Positions 50,005-58,880 of a DNA stretch of 64,000 nucleotides are shown here, piece by piece. A model generated the notes under the pieces. It saw nothing but the letters and a program-made list of their open reading frames with translations. It was not told the DNA's origin and did not search any database. Both the position numbers and the translations under genes were made by a program. Each line of letters opens with the position of its first letter. The first letter of the stretch is position 1. Origin of the DNA: JANLTP01 sp031363055 (GTDB lineage: Bacteria > Pseudomonadota > Gammaproteobacteria > Burkholderiales > Burkholderiaceae_E); assembly GCA_031363055.1 (NCBI GenBank), contig JANLTP010000019.1, forward strand, positions 1 to 64,000. The letters run 5' to 3'.

Positions 50005-50994
50005 TCAATCGACGGTAGCGCCCGAGGCTTTGACGACCTCGGCCCACTTGGCCCGATTGCTTTTAACGGTCGCCCGAAATTGTTCCACCGATTCATGGCG
50101 AGGCGTATTGCCCGCTTCAATCAGCTTTTGGCGAATCGGCGGACTATCCAGCGCAACCTTGATCGCCGCATTGATGCGTTCAACCATTTGCACATCCATA
50201 CCCTTCGGGCCGAACAGTCCGAACCAGGTGTAGTTTTCGAAACCCGGTAAGGCCGACTCCGAGATGGTTGGAATCTCGGCCACCGCGTTGACGCGCTTGG
50301 CCGTGGTCACGCCGAGCAGCCGAACCTTGTTGGCCTTGTATTGGGCCAGCACCGTCTGGACTTGATTGAAGATGCAGCAGACCTCGCCCTTGAGCACAGC
50401 TTGCAACGCTTCCGGACCACCCTTATACGGTATGTGCACCATGTTAAGGCCGGCCTTGGCATTAAATTCGGCGAAGGCCAAATGCGTTCCGGTGCCATTA
50501 CCGGTCGATGCATAGTTGTACTTGCCCGGATTGGACTTGACCAGATCGACGAATTCCTTGACCGAATTGACATCGATGACCTCGGCGTTGATGGTCAATA
50601 CATTCGACACATCGACCATCGGCGCAATCGGCGTGAAGTCTGATTCGACATCAAACGAAAGTCGTTTGTACAAGGCAGCATTGATGCCGTGGGTTGCGGC
50701 CGTGCCAAACAGCAGCGTGTAGCCATCTGGTTTGGCGCGTGCGACATATTCGGACGCGACATTGCCGCCCGCCCCTGGCTTGTAATCAACAATGATTTTG
50801 CCGCCCAACGCCTGCTCAAGTGCCGGCTGCAACTGCCGGGCTACAACGTCGACACCGGAGCCTGCGGGGAAGCCGAGAATCAGACTGATCGGGGCACTGG
50901 GCCAGGATTGGGCCATCGCTGCGGGCGACGCATTCAGAAGGAGGCACGACAGCAAGCTCACCCAAGCGGTGTACCTCAGCGAAGGCGTCATCAT
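50005..50994 (-). CDS. Bug-family substrate-binding protein
   Basis: The 329 residues have a Sec signal peptide (WVSLLSCLLLNASPAAMAQ) and the Bug opening SWPSAPISLILGFPAGSGVDVVARQL. VDYKPGAGGNVASEYV, STGNGTGTHLAFAEFN and HIPYKGGPEALQAVL are also present. An unusual Cys pair (GEVCCIFNQ) sits near the second lobe. The ligand is unknown. It converges on the FMO-like gene and has no transporter partners. Confidence 0.9.
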   Translation of the reverse strand: MMTPSLRYTAWVSLLSCLLLNASPAAMAQSWPSAPISLILGFPAGSGVDVVARQLQPALEQALGGKIIVDYKPGAGGNVASEYVARAKPDGYTLLFGTAATHGINAALYKRLSFDVESDFTPIAPMVDVSNVLTINAEVIDVNSVKEFVDLVKSNPGKYNYASTGNGTGTHLAFAEFNAKAGLNMVHIPYKGGPEALQAVLKGEVCCIFNQVQTVLAQYKANKVRLLGVTTAKRVNAVAEIPTISESALPGFENYTWFGLFGPKGMDVQMVERINAAIKVALDSPPIRQKLIEAGNTPRHESVEQFRATVKSNRAKWAEVVKASGATVD

Positions 50995-51015
50995 TCACCT
51001 GGCAATGGTTGAGGC

Positions 51016-51324
51016 TCAGGCAAGCTTTTCCATCGTGTTGGTGGCTTCGGCCAGCAAGTAATAAAACGTCACGCGGCTCTTGGTTCTGTCGCCCTTCATC
51101 TTGGCGGCAACCGTTTTCATGCCAGCGTCAGCAGCCTCGGGCGCAAGGCCGAGCTTCTTGAACGCAAAGCCATCGCGAACGCGGCCGAGTTCGGCAGGGT
51201 CGGTGGTCGACACCATTGACGAATCCTTGTTACGCAGTGCGATGCCACAATACTTCACAATGGTCGCGACAGCTTTCTCGTTAACGTTGGTCGTGTACAG
51301 GGCGATATCTTTGGAATAGTCCAT
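51016..51324 (-). CDS. DUF2853 family protein
   Basis: This 102-residue helical protein reads MDYSKDIALYTTNVNEKAVATIVKYCGIALRNKDSSMVS, the standard opening of DUF2853, with a C-terminal SRVTFYYLLAEATNTMEKL helix. A near-perfect GGAGG precedes the ATG, suggesting good expression. Function unknown. The 236 bases upstream hold no gene, and I saw no yybP-ykoY riboswitch in them. Confidence 0.85.
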   Translation of the reverse strand: MDYSKDIALYTTNVNEKAVATIVKYCGIALRNKDSSMVSTTDPAELGRVRDGFAFKKLGLAPEAADAGMKTVAAKMKGDRTKSRVTFYYLLAEATNTMEKLA

Positions 51325-51560
51325 GTTGCCTCCAGATGTGATGAACGGTGTGCGCAGAAAACAAAATGCAGAGAAGAACGCATTTCAAGACGCAGTGAAA
51401 ACGAACTGCAATAAATGGTGAAAGACTTGAGCAGGAAATCAGGATCCGGCTCGCACGAAAAATAATCGCGGCCCGCTGGTAAGGTTAGCACGAATGGCCG
51501 CGCCAATTTGACCGATGGGTTCTGATAGCATTTCGTTCGGTGTCTCACGCTGAAAGTTCC

Positions 51561-52124
51561 ATGTACGCATTTTTCCTAAGCGTCGGCATCGTGGCGCTCG
51601 CCGAAATCGGTGACAAGACTCAATTGTTGTCATTCGTTCTGGCCGCGCGTTACCGCAAACCGATTCCGATCATTGCCGGCATTCTGATCGCCACCTTGTT
51701 AAACCATGGTGTCGCCAGTGCGCTCGGTGCCTGGATCGCTCAGGCGCTCGCGGATACCTCACTTCGTTGGATTCTTGGACTGTCCTTTATCGCCATGGCA
51801 GGCTGGATGCTGATCCCGGATTCGCTCGATGAAGCCGCCCTGCGACCACCCAGATGGGGTGTTTTCATGACAACCCTGGTGGTCTTTTTTCTCGCTGAAA
51901 TGGGTGACAAAACACAGATCGCTACGGTCGCGCTGGCGGCCCGCTTTGATGCCTTCTGGACGGTCTTGTTGGGCACCACCGCTGGCATGATGATTGCGAA
52001 TGTGCCTGCCGTGCTGATAGGCGAAAGATTAGCGAACCGATTACCGGTTCAGGCCATCCACCGGGTAGCCGCCGTGGTCTTTCTCATCCTCGGTGTCGCC
52101 GTGTTGGTCGTCAAGCAATCATGA
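51561..52124 (+). CDS. TMEM165/GDT1-family cation (probably Mn2+) exporter
   Basis: The 187 residues have six or seven membrane spans and the duplicated family motif: AEIGDKTQLLSFVLAARY near the start and AEMGDKTQIATVALAARF in the second half. The acidic residues in these motifs form the ion site. Bacterial members (MneA/MntX type) export manganese or exchange Ca2+/Mn2+ for protons. The start at 51561 begins the first membrane span; the open frame extends seven codons further. Confidence 0.88.
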   Translation: MYAFFLSVGIVALAEIGDKTQLLSFVLAARYRKPIPIIAGILIATLLNHGVASALGAWIAQALADTSLRWILGLSFIAMAGWMLIPDSLDEAALRPPRWGVFMTTLVVFFLAEMGDKTQIATVALAARFDAFWTVLLGTTAGMMIANVPAVLIGERLANRLPVQAIHRVAAVVFLILGVAVLVVKQS

Positions 52125-52126
52125 GC

Positions 52127-52927
52127 TTATTGCAATGCGCCGAAAACCTTGCGCAAGATGGCGCCGCCGGCTTTGACCGGATCAGCCCGAATCGCCTTTT
52201 CTTCCTGGGCGATCATGAAATAAAGACCGTCAAGCGCCCGCCCGGTGACGAAATTTTCGATCTTTGCCGAACCCCGGTCGATCAGTCCCAACTGCGACGC
52301 TTGCGCGGCGACATCGTTGTAGCGTTTGGCCAGGCCGATCTTGCCGACGGTCGCACTGACCACCGGCAAAAATCGCTCAGTCAATGACGTCAGCGTCTTG
52401 CCCTTGAAAAATTGGGTGACCGAGTCTTCGCCGCCACTCAATATTCCCTTGGCGTCCGCAACCGTCATGGCCTTGACAGCAGCCGTCACCATCGCCCGGG
52501 CTTGCGGCACGGCCAACTCGGCCGCCCGATTCATGCCGGCCTGCAACTCGTCAAGATCGGATCCGCGCCCCATCGCCCGCAACACGCCTTCGATTTTCTT
52601 GAGTCCATCGGGCAACGGGATGCGAACCTGCGGATTATTCAGAAATCCACCTTCCAGCGCCAGTTTGCCGATCGCTGCCGCTGACCCGGTATCAAGCGCG
52701 GCTCGCAAGGCTCGCGTCGCATCAACGTTGGTGAAGGCGTCCAGCGGCCCGGCATGGGCCTGCCCCAAACCCGCGAGCGGCAAACCCAGCAACAGGCAGG
52801 CGGTGCGCAAAGTGGCCCGGCGTGAACCCAGAACGGTCACTGACTCAGACGCAGTGCGGACAAATTGCGCCAGCAGGCCGTCTCCGCTGGATGTTTGCAG
52901 GCCATCGCTACTTGATACTTGCTTCAT
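52127..52927 (-). CDS. DUF4197 exported protein
   Basis: The 266 residues show a hydrophobic export segment around residues 40-60 (RTACLLLGLPLAGLGQAHA), then the DUF4197 body: ALRAALDTGSAAAIGKLALEGGFLNNPQVRIPLPDGLKKIEGVLR, AVKAMTVADAKGILSGGEDSVTQFFKGKT and ALDGLYFMIAQEEKAIRADP. The N-terminus before the signal is long, so the true start may be internal. DUF4197 proteins are periplasmic with unknown function. Its stop is two bases from the convergent GDT1 stop. Confidence 0.84.
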   Translation of the reverse strand: MKQVSSSDGLQTSSGDGLLAQFVRTASESVTVLGSRRATLRTACLLLGLPLAGLGQAHAGPLDAFTNVDATRALRAALDTGSAAAIGKLALEGGFLNNPQVRIPLPDGLKKIEGVLRAMGRGSDLDELQAGMNRAAELAVPQARAMVTAAVKAMTVADAKGILSGGEDSVTQFFKGKTLTSLTERFLPVVSATVGKIGLAKRYNDVAAQASQLGLIDRGSAKIENFVTGRALDGLYFMIAQEEKAIRADPVKAGGAILRKVFGALQ

Positions 52928-52974
52928 GAATTTGAAACCTTCTGATGGAAACCGGCAATTTGCAAACCACCGCT

Positions 52975-53790
52975 TTACAACGGAAAACCGAACAGATCCG
53001 ATGACCGTTGCTGCGAATCCGCCTGCAAGTGGTCACTGCCGGGCTGAACCGGGCCGTCTGCCCAAACCAGTAGTCGGGCACCAAAGCGAGATTCGATCTG
53101 CACCGTCGTGTCCGGTTCGACGATCGCAAAACAATTGCCCCAGAGTGGCTGACCGTTGAGCATGAGGCCGCCACCGTGGACCCACAACTCGATTCGCGAT
53201 GACGAGCGCCAACGCAAAGGCTCACAGCGCGCCCGCAATTGCAATTCGAGCAGTCGGCGATCATCGGCACAGCCGGCATAATCAAAAATCATTCGCCGTC
53301 GCACACCCGCAACACCGGTGTCGATTTGTACTTGCTGGTTGACGCAAATATTCAGATCGGTCAGGGCGTCGACTTCGCGGGTTTCGAAGGCAGCGTGGCG
53401 CGCGCCCGCATGAACCAGCGACAGGTGGTCTTCCTCGGGAAGGTATAAAACCGGCGCCTCGAGACGGCTGACCAACAGTGATTTTCGATAGGCGATGGCG
53501 TCATGCGTTGCGCCCAGCAGATTAACGCCGACTTCGCCAGCCTCGGCACTGCCCTGATGATCAGTCAGTGCGCCATCGACAAAGTAGCTGGTCGCAACTC
53601 CCTGGTGTTGATGGGTGCCGGAGCGAACCATCGCCTCGAAACCAACCAGTCCGAGGAACTGGCCGTTGTCAGCGTCATAACGGACCGGTTTAAGCGAAAT
53701 TCCGGGCTTGCCTGCCGGTTGCCAGTCGATTTGCGAGGCATCACAAACGAAGACGCCCTGCCGGGTTACTGGATTGAACACGCTTTGCAT
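52975..53790 (-). CDS. ChrR-type cupin domain protein
   Basis: From the ATG at 53790 (AGGGG upstream) the 271 residues start QSVFNPVTRQGVFVCDASQIDWQPAGKPGISLKPV. A cupin barrel follows with metal-ligand candidates in RSGTHQHQGVATSYFVDG and the repeated barrel ending ELWVHGGGLMLNGQPLWGNCFAIVEPDTTVQI. This resembles the double cupins of the ChrR/2,4'-dihydroxyacetophenone dioxygenase group. It could bind Zn or Fe and act in stress sensing or dioxygenation. Confidence 0.8.
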   Translation of the reverse strand: MQSVFNPVTRQGVFVCDASQIDWQPAGKPGISLKPVRYDADNGQFLGLVGFEAMVRSGTHQHQGVATSYFVDGALTDHQGSAEAGEVGVNLLGATHDAIAYRKSLLVSRLEAPVLYLPEEDHLSLVHAGARHAAFETREVDALTDLNICVNQQVQIDTGVAGVRRRMIFDYAGCADDRRLLELQLRARCEPLRWRSSSRIELWVHGGGLMLNGQPLWGNCFAIVEPDTTVQIESRFGARLLVWADGPVQPGSDHLQADSQQRSSDLFGFPL

Positions 53791-53941
53791 AGCATCCCCT
53801 GGAACCTGGAACTCAGGCAGTTTAGCAAGTCGCGTGCCGGATTTCCTGCACAGAGTGTACGAAGCCTTCAGACGCCTTATACTCGGTAGATTCAAAAACA
53901 GAGAAGCGCCGCATCGGCGCCAAAACCGCAGGAGACAGATC

Positions 53942-54979
53942 ATGAGGCGTCGTCAGTTGTTAGCGGCTGGAGCGTTGACCAGCGTAGGTAGCGTGTTGAG
54001 TGGCGCGCCGTTGGTGTTGCGTGCACAGAACCAGTATCGAGCTGAATACAAGATGTCCACCGTGGTGCCGCCAGCGTTTGCCTGGGGTAAAGGCGGCGAG
54101 ATCTTCGCGAATCTGGTTCGCGAGCGAACCAGCGGTCGCATCAACATCAAGCAATATCCGGGCTCAAGTCTGGTACAAGGCCAGCAGGATCGGGAGTTCT
54201 CGGCAATGCGCCAAGGCATCATCGACGTGCTTTGCGGCGCACCGATCAACTGGACCAGTACCGTACGAGAGCTGGGCTGCTACACGTTGCCGTTTTTGTT
54301 CCCCGATCACAAGGCCTATGACGCGGTGGTCGCTTCGGAGGTCACGACCAAGGACTATTTCGATTTGGTCCGCAAGGCCGGCGCCGAACCACTGGCAGTC
54401 GGCGAGACCGGCTTTCGGCAGATCTCGAATTCAAAACGACCAATCCTGAAACCGGCCGATGTCGCCGGTTTGAAGGTGCGGGTGGTCGGCAGTCCCATGT
54501 ACGGCGAAATCATGAGCGGCATGGGTGCCAACCCGACCTTCATGAGCTGGGCTGATGCACAACCGGCGCTGGCTTCGAATGCGGTTGATGCACAGGAGAA
54601 TCCGCTCGAGGTCTTCCTGGCCGCCAAAATTCACACCCTCGGACAGAAGTTCGTCACCAAGTGGAACTATTCAAACGATATTCTGCTGTTTGCGATCGCC
54701 AACCCGATCTGGAGCACCTGGAGCGCGGCCGATCAGAAGATCGTTCGCGAAGCGGCGCAAGATGCCGCCCGCCAGCAAACCCAGTTGGTTCGCGCCCTGT
54801 ATGCCGATGACGTTCAAAAAGTCAGCGCGCTGGGCGTTCAGGTACACACACCCACTGCCGCAGAAATGAATGAATGGCAGATCGCCACCCGAAGGGTTTA
54901 TGCGCGCTGGAAGGCGCAACTGGGTTCGGACATGGTCGGCAAGATTGAAGAAGTCATCGCCAAATCACGCAAGGCCTGA
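53942..54979 (+). CDS. TRAP transporter substrate-binding protein (DctP-type)
   Basis: 345 residues from an ATG with AGGAG nine bases upstream. The leader is MRRRQLLAAGALTSVGSVLSGAPLVLRA. The mature protein shows the DctP fold: YKMSTVVPPAFAWGKGGEIFANLVRERTSGRINIKQYPGSSL, DVAGLKVRVVGSPMYGEIMSGMGANP and VDAQENPLEVFLAAKIHTLGQKF. It should bind an organic acid in the periplasm. DctQ and DctM membrane subunits are absent; instead an ABC ATPase follows 24 bases downstream. Confidence 0.88.
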   Translation: MRRRQLLAAGALTSVGSVLSGAPLVLRAQNQYRAEYKMSTVVPPAFAWGKGGEIFANLVRERTSGRINIKQYPGSSLVQGQQDREFSAMRQGIIDVLCGAPINWTSTVRELGCYTLPFLFPDHKAYDAVVASEVTTKDYFDLVRKAGAEPLAVGETGFRQISNSKRPILKPADVAGLKVRVVGSPMYGEIMSGMGANPTFMSWADAQPALASNAVDAQENPLEVFLAAKIHTLGQKFVTKWNYSNDILLFAIANPIWSTWSAADQKIVREAAQDAARQQTQLVRALYADDVQKVSALGVQVHTPTAAEMNEWQIATRRVYARWKAQLGSDMVGKIEEVIAKSRKA

Positions 54980-55003
54980 GCATAAAAATACAGGGAGTAC
55001 AGT

Positions 55004-56068
55004 GTGGCCTCGGTCAGCATCGAAAAAGTAGAAAAGTTTTATGGCACCACCAAGGTAATGCACGGCGTTGACGTGTCGATCACCGATGGTGAGTTTTGTG
55101 TTCTGGTCGGCCCCTCGGGGTGCGGAAAATCGACCCTGCTGCGCATGGTTGCGGGCCTGGAGGAGATCAGCGCCGGCACCATCAAGATCGGCAGTCGCAT
55201 CGTCAACGATGTCCAGCCCAAAGAGCGCGATATCGCCATGGTGTTTCAGAACTATGCGCTCTACCCGCACATGAAAGTGCGAGAGAATATGGCATTCTCG
55301 TTGATGCTGGCCAAGCGACCCACTTCCGAAATCGATCAAAGAGTCAACGAGGCCGCCAATATTTTGGGCCTCGGCCCTTATCTCGATCGTTACCCGCGGC
55401 AATTATCGGGCGGTCAACGGCAACGCGTGGCGATGGGCCGCGCGATCGTGCGCAAGCCGCAGGTTTTTCTGTTCGACGAACCGCTATCGAATCTCGACGC
55501 CAAACTGCGCGTGCAAATGCGTACTGAAATCAAGGCGTTGCATCAGCGCCTGAAGACCACGGCGGTATATGTGACCCACGACCAGATTGAAGCCATGACC
55601 ATGGCCGACAAAATCGTCGTCATGCGCGACGGCCGGGTTGAGCAGATGGGCACACCGCTCGATCTGTACGACACACCCGCCAATACCTTCGTAGCCGGAT
55701 TCATTGGCTCACCGGCCATGAACCTGATTGAAGGCATGGTTCAAAACGGCCGCGTCGAATTAGGCGGCGACGCCAGTATTCCAACACCGCTGAATTCGCG
55801 GGCCAGTAATGGCCAGAAAGTGCTGCTCGGTGTGCGGCCGGAGCACCTCTCAGTCGGCGACGGCAACGCCACCTTGCGCGCACAGGTTGAAGTGGTCGAA
55901 CCGACCGGCGCCGATACCCAGGTGAGCTGCAAGCTCGGTGACAGCAACGTCATTGTGATGCTGCGCGATCGGCTCAGTGCTCGGGCGGGTGACCCGATTC
56001 TGTTGCAGGCAGACCTGGGTCGAGCGCACTTGTTTGATGCTGCCAGCGGGATGCGGCTAGCCGCCTAA
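55004..56068 (+). CDS. Sugar/glycerol-3-phosphate-type ABC transporter ATP-binding protein (UgpC/MalK-like)
   Basis: 354 residues starting at GTG with GGGAG upstream. Walker A GPSGCGKSTLL (near residue 38), Q-loop VFQNYALYPHM, signature LSGGQRQRVAMGRA, Walker B VFLFDEPLSNLDA and switch VTHDQIEAM are all present. A C-terminal TOBE/OB domain (VLLGVRPEHLSV) follows. It energises sugar or polyol uptake in CUT1 systems. Its permeases and own binding protein are not in the window, and it may serve a remote system. It is co-oriented with a TRAP-type binding protein that should not need an ATPase. Confidence 0.9.
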   Translation: MASVSIEKVEKFYGTTKVMHGVDVSITDGEFCVLVGPSGCGKSTLLRMVAGLEEISAGTIKIGSRIVNDVQPKERDIAMVFQNYALYPHMKVRENMAFSLMLAKRPTSEIDQRVNEAANILGLGPYLDRYPRQLSGGQRQRVAMGRAIVRKPQVFLFDEPLSNLDAKLRVQMRTEIKALHQRLKTTAVYVTHDQIEAMTMADKIVVMRDGRVEQMGTPLDLYDTPANTFVAGFIGSPAMNLIEGMVQNGRVELGGDASIPTPLNSRASNGQKVLLGVRPEHLSVGDGNATLRAQVEVVEPTGADTQVSCKLGDSNVIVMLRDRLSARAGDPILLQADLGRAHLFDAASGMRLAA

Positions 56069-56730
56069 TCGGGATAACCTAACTTCGGTTGGCCAAATCC
56101 TTCAGCGGCGCGCCAGCCCGGCAGCTTGGGCACCAGATTCACATACATGCTGCCCGGGTTGTATTTGAGTTCCTTGCTAGGATTGCGAGCCTGCCACTGG
56201 CTCATCAATTGAGGGCCGTTCTGATAGTTCTCGACCTTGCGCGCATAACGCGTCAAAGACTGCTGGCGCCAGCCAACCTTGCTGGCTTGCGGCCAGTACT
56301 TGTCGCCCAGTTCGATATTTTTGGCGACATCGAGCTTCCATAATTCATGGCCGAGAATGTCACCGAAGATATACAGACGGCCGTTGACAATTTCCCACTC
56401 GCTCGGATCGCTGCCCAGCTTGATCGCGTAGGCAGCACCACTCGAACAAAAACCGCCGTACTGCGGTTCGTACTTCGTCGAGTCCTTCAGGAACAGGCGC
56501 TTATGCTCCCAGCTCGAAAAATAGTAGGTTCGATCCGGCAGCATCACGGTAATGTCGTTCCGCCCGCGCACCGGTTTGCCCTGGGTAAAGTAGGCGACCG
56601 GATCGTAACCGAGCAACATCACCTCATCGGTCCTCGGGTTCGGTGTGGTGGCGTACAGGGTGCCACATGCCTGCAGGGCCAGCAGCAGCGCTAAAACCGC
56701 AAACAGGCGGGCGAAATTTTGAATCAACAT
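56065..56730 (-). CDS. YHS-domain lipoprotein
   Basis: The 221 residues start with a lipoprotein signal (AVLALLLALQACGT, lipobox LQAC). The YHS-like core reads EVMLLGYDPVAYFTQGKPVRG, FSSWEHKRLFLKDSTKYEPQYGGFCSSG and then an EIVNGRLYIFGDILG strand. YHS domains may bind metals; the conserved Cys sits in GGFCSSG. Its stop overlaps the convergent ABC gene by four bases. Confidence 0.86.
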   Translation of the reverse strand: MLIQNFARLFAVLALLLALQACGTLYATTPNPRTDEVMLLGYDPVAYFTQGKPVRGRNDITVMLPDRTYYFSSWEHKRLFLKDSTKYEPQYGGFCSSGAAYAIKLGSDPSEWEIVNGRLYIFGDILGHELWKLDVAKNIELGDKYWPQASKVGWRQQSLTRYARKVENYQNGPQLMSQWQARNPSKELKYNPGSMYVNLVPKLPGWRAAEGFGQPKLGYPD

Positions 56731-56801
56731 ATAGCATTACTCCGCAACGGTTAGACGCGAGCCCAGCGACTCTGAGCGCGTACTTTAACAAATCGCTGCG
56801 G

Positions 56802-57305
56802 TCAAACAAGCACTCCCTCGAGTTGCAACAAGGACTGCTTGCGATCCAGGCCGCCGGCGTAGCCGGTCAATGCACCACTCGCACCCAACACCCGGTGACA
56901 GGGTACGATCACCGAGATCGGGTTACGTCCAACGGCAGCGCCGACCGCGCGGACCGCGCTGGCGGCACCAATACGATGGGCCAACTGGCCGTAGCTCGTG
57001 GTCTGTCCGAACTCGATTTGCTGCAATGCCTGCCAGACTCGCTGCTGAAATTCGGTGCCTTCAAACTGGACCGGCAGCTCGAACCGATGCCTCTCGCCGG
57101 CTTCATATTCCTGATATTGCCGCCGCAAGCGCACCAGCGCCGGTGCGGCTTCGTCATAACGCCATTCGGCCTTGGGGCCGTCGAAGTGTTTCTGGCCTTC
57201 AAAGTAAAAGCCGGTAATGTGCCCGGCTGCGCAGGCAATGAATGCCGGGCCGAGACGGGTTTGAAAACGAGCATAGGAGATGTCACGGGCATTAGAGGGG
57301 TTCAT
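56802..57305 (-). CDS. ogt: Methylated-DNA-protein cysteine methyltransferase
   Basis: Starting at 57305 (MNPSNARDISYARF), 167 residues. The suicide Cys136 is in IVPCHRVLG, and QQRVWQALQQIEFGQTTSYGQLA is the DNA-binding helix-turn-helix with the Arg finger region. It repairs O6-alkylguanine. Its ATG overlaps the ada-alkA stop by four bases, so the two repair genes are translated together. Confidence 0.92.
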   Translation of the reverse strand: MNPSNARDISYARFQTRLGPAFIACAAGHITGFYFEGQKHFDGPKAEWRYDEAAPALVRLRRQYQEYEAGERHRFELPVQFEGTEFQQRVWQALQQIEFGQTTSYGQLAHRIGAASAVRAVGAAVGRNPISVIVPCHRVLGASGALTGYAGGLDRKQSLLQLEGVLV

Positions 57306-58759
57306 GTCGCTTGATTCCATAGATGAATGACGGAATAGGCACGCCACGGCCGCCAGGCCTCGGCGATGGCTGCAGCCTGTTTCGGGCGAGTAACGCCCAA
57401 GGCTTTCATAACTACCAGATCGCTGGCCGGGAACGCGTCCGGCCAGGCTAACGCCCGCATGGCGATGTATTGCGCCGTCCAGTCTCCAATGCCCGGCAAA
57501 CTGACCAGACGGGCCAAGGCGGCATCGACATCGGCGCCGGGCGCCAACGTCAGCTCGCCGCTATCGATCGCCTGCGCCAGCGCAATCAGACTACGAGCAC
57601 GGCTGCTGATGATCCCGAGTTCCGCAATGTCGGAAACGCTGCAAGTCGCGATCCGCGGTGCGCTCGGAAAAAAGGCGCCGAGTCCGGCCACCGGCGTCGC
57701 GATATCCCAGGCACCGCCAAATCGTCTGGCGAATCGGCCCGCCAACGTACGGGCAGCCTTGACCGTGATCTGCTGACCGAGGACCGCCCGCACCGCCAGC
57801 TCGAAACCGTCCCAGGCGCCGGGCAGACGGATTCCAGGATTCATTTGCGCCAAATCACCGAGCGCTTGCGCGACCAGATCCGGGCTGCAGTCGAGATCGA
57901 ACACATGACGCAGGCGCCGCAGCACCTTCGAGACATGCGGCGCGAGACTGATCGATAACTCGACCTCGATCAGGCTGCGATCCTTGACCGGCCGGGCAAT
58001 CAACCAGCCTTTGGCGGGAAATTCAACCGTTCGCGCATATTGATCGCCTTCAACGACTTCGACTGCGTCAACCGCCCGCGTCTTCAGAAAGCCAAGCAGG
58101 TGATCCCAGTCCAGCGGTGCCCGATAGGCCAAGCGGAAGGTCAGCCGATCGCTGGCCATCGGCCTGCCTTCGCGGCGCAATTGGCTGGGCGTCAGTCGAT
58201 AACGCTCCTTGAACAGGGCATTGAATCGTCGCAGGCTGCGAAAGCCGGAGGCGAATGCAATCTCGGTGACCTCGAGCCGGGTATCGGTCAACAACTGTTT
58301 GGCCAACAGCATGCGGTGCGTCTGGGCGTACTCGATCGGGGACACACCGAAATGCTCGTTGAACACCCGCCGCAAATGACGATCCGTCGTGCCGAGTTTG
58401 CCGGCCAGATCGCGCAGCGATGACTGATCGAACTCGCCACTGTCCATGCTGAAGGCGGCGCGCTGTGCCAGCCGATTGCCAGCTTCGGTCGTTGCCCAAC
58501 CGGGCGCCAACTCGGGCCGGCACTTCAGACAAGGGCGAAAACCAAAGGACTCGGCGGCGGCCGCACTGCGATGAAACGTACAGTTCTCGCGCTTCGGCAT
58601 GCGGACCCGGCAGATCGGCCGGCAATAAATACGCGTCGATCGGACGGCGACAAAAAATCGGCCATCAAAGCGCTGGTCATGCGCCAGCATGGCGCGATAA
58701 CAAGTATCGCCATCGAGCGCCACAGCCTGCGCAGTTTTAGGTTCTTCGGTTCGGTCCAT
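57302..58759 (-). CDS. alkA: Ada-AlkA fusion: methyl-sensor/AraC regulator with 3-methyladenine glycosylase
   Basis: From 58759, 485 residues in three parts. The Ada zinc domain has Cys46 and Cys50 (IYCRPIC) and Cys77 and Cys80 (RPCLKC), able to accept methyl groups. An AraC-type DNA-binding domain (LRDLAGKLGTTDRHLRRVF, then VTEIAFASGFRSLRRFNALFKERY) follows. The AlkA glycosylase has the HhH motif LVSLPGIGDWTAQYIAMRAL and catalytic Asp in DAFPASDLVVM. It should both sense methyl damage and excise alkylated bases, and probably activates its own operon with ogt. Confidence 0.92.
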   Translation of the reverse strand: MDRTEEPKTAQAVALDGDTCYRAMLAHDQRFDGRFFVAVRSTRIYCRPICRVRMPKRENCTFHRSAAAAESFGFRPCLKCRPELAPGWATTEAGNRLAQRAAFSMDSGEFDQSSLRDLAGKLGTTDRHLRRVFNEHFGVSPIEYAQTHRMLLAKQLLTDTRLEVTEIAFASGFRSLRRFNALFKERYRLTPSQLRREGRPMASDRLTFRLAYRAPLDWDHLLGFLKTRAVDAVEVVEGDQYARTVEFPAKGWLIARPVKDRSLIEVELSISLAPHVSKVLRRLRHVFDLDCSPDLVAQALGDLAQMNPGIRLPGAWDGFELAVRAVLGQQITVKAARTLAGRFARRFGGAWDIATPVAGLGAFFPSAPRIATCSVSDIAELGIISSRARSLIALAQAIDSGELTLAPGADVDAALARLVSLPGIGDWTAQYIAMRALAWPDAFPASDLVVMKALGVTRPKQAAAIAEAWRPWRAYSVIHLWNQAT

Positions 58760-58880
58760 GGCGTTGATTATGAACCTCGATGCAGCCCGACACTCGCCGT
58801 TTTCGGACACTTAAATGCATCCGAATCGCCAATTGCGTGTGAAAATCTGATTCTTGATCCCGACTGGCGCTTGCTGACGC

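Noticed and set aside
51325..51560. yybP-ykoY manganese riboswitch before the GDT1-type exporter
   Set aside because: I could not find the conserved paired elements of that riboswitch in this 236-base stretch.
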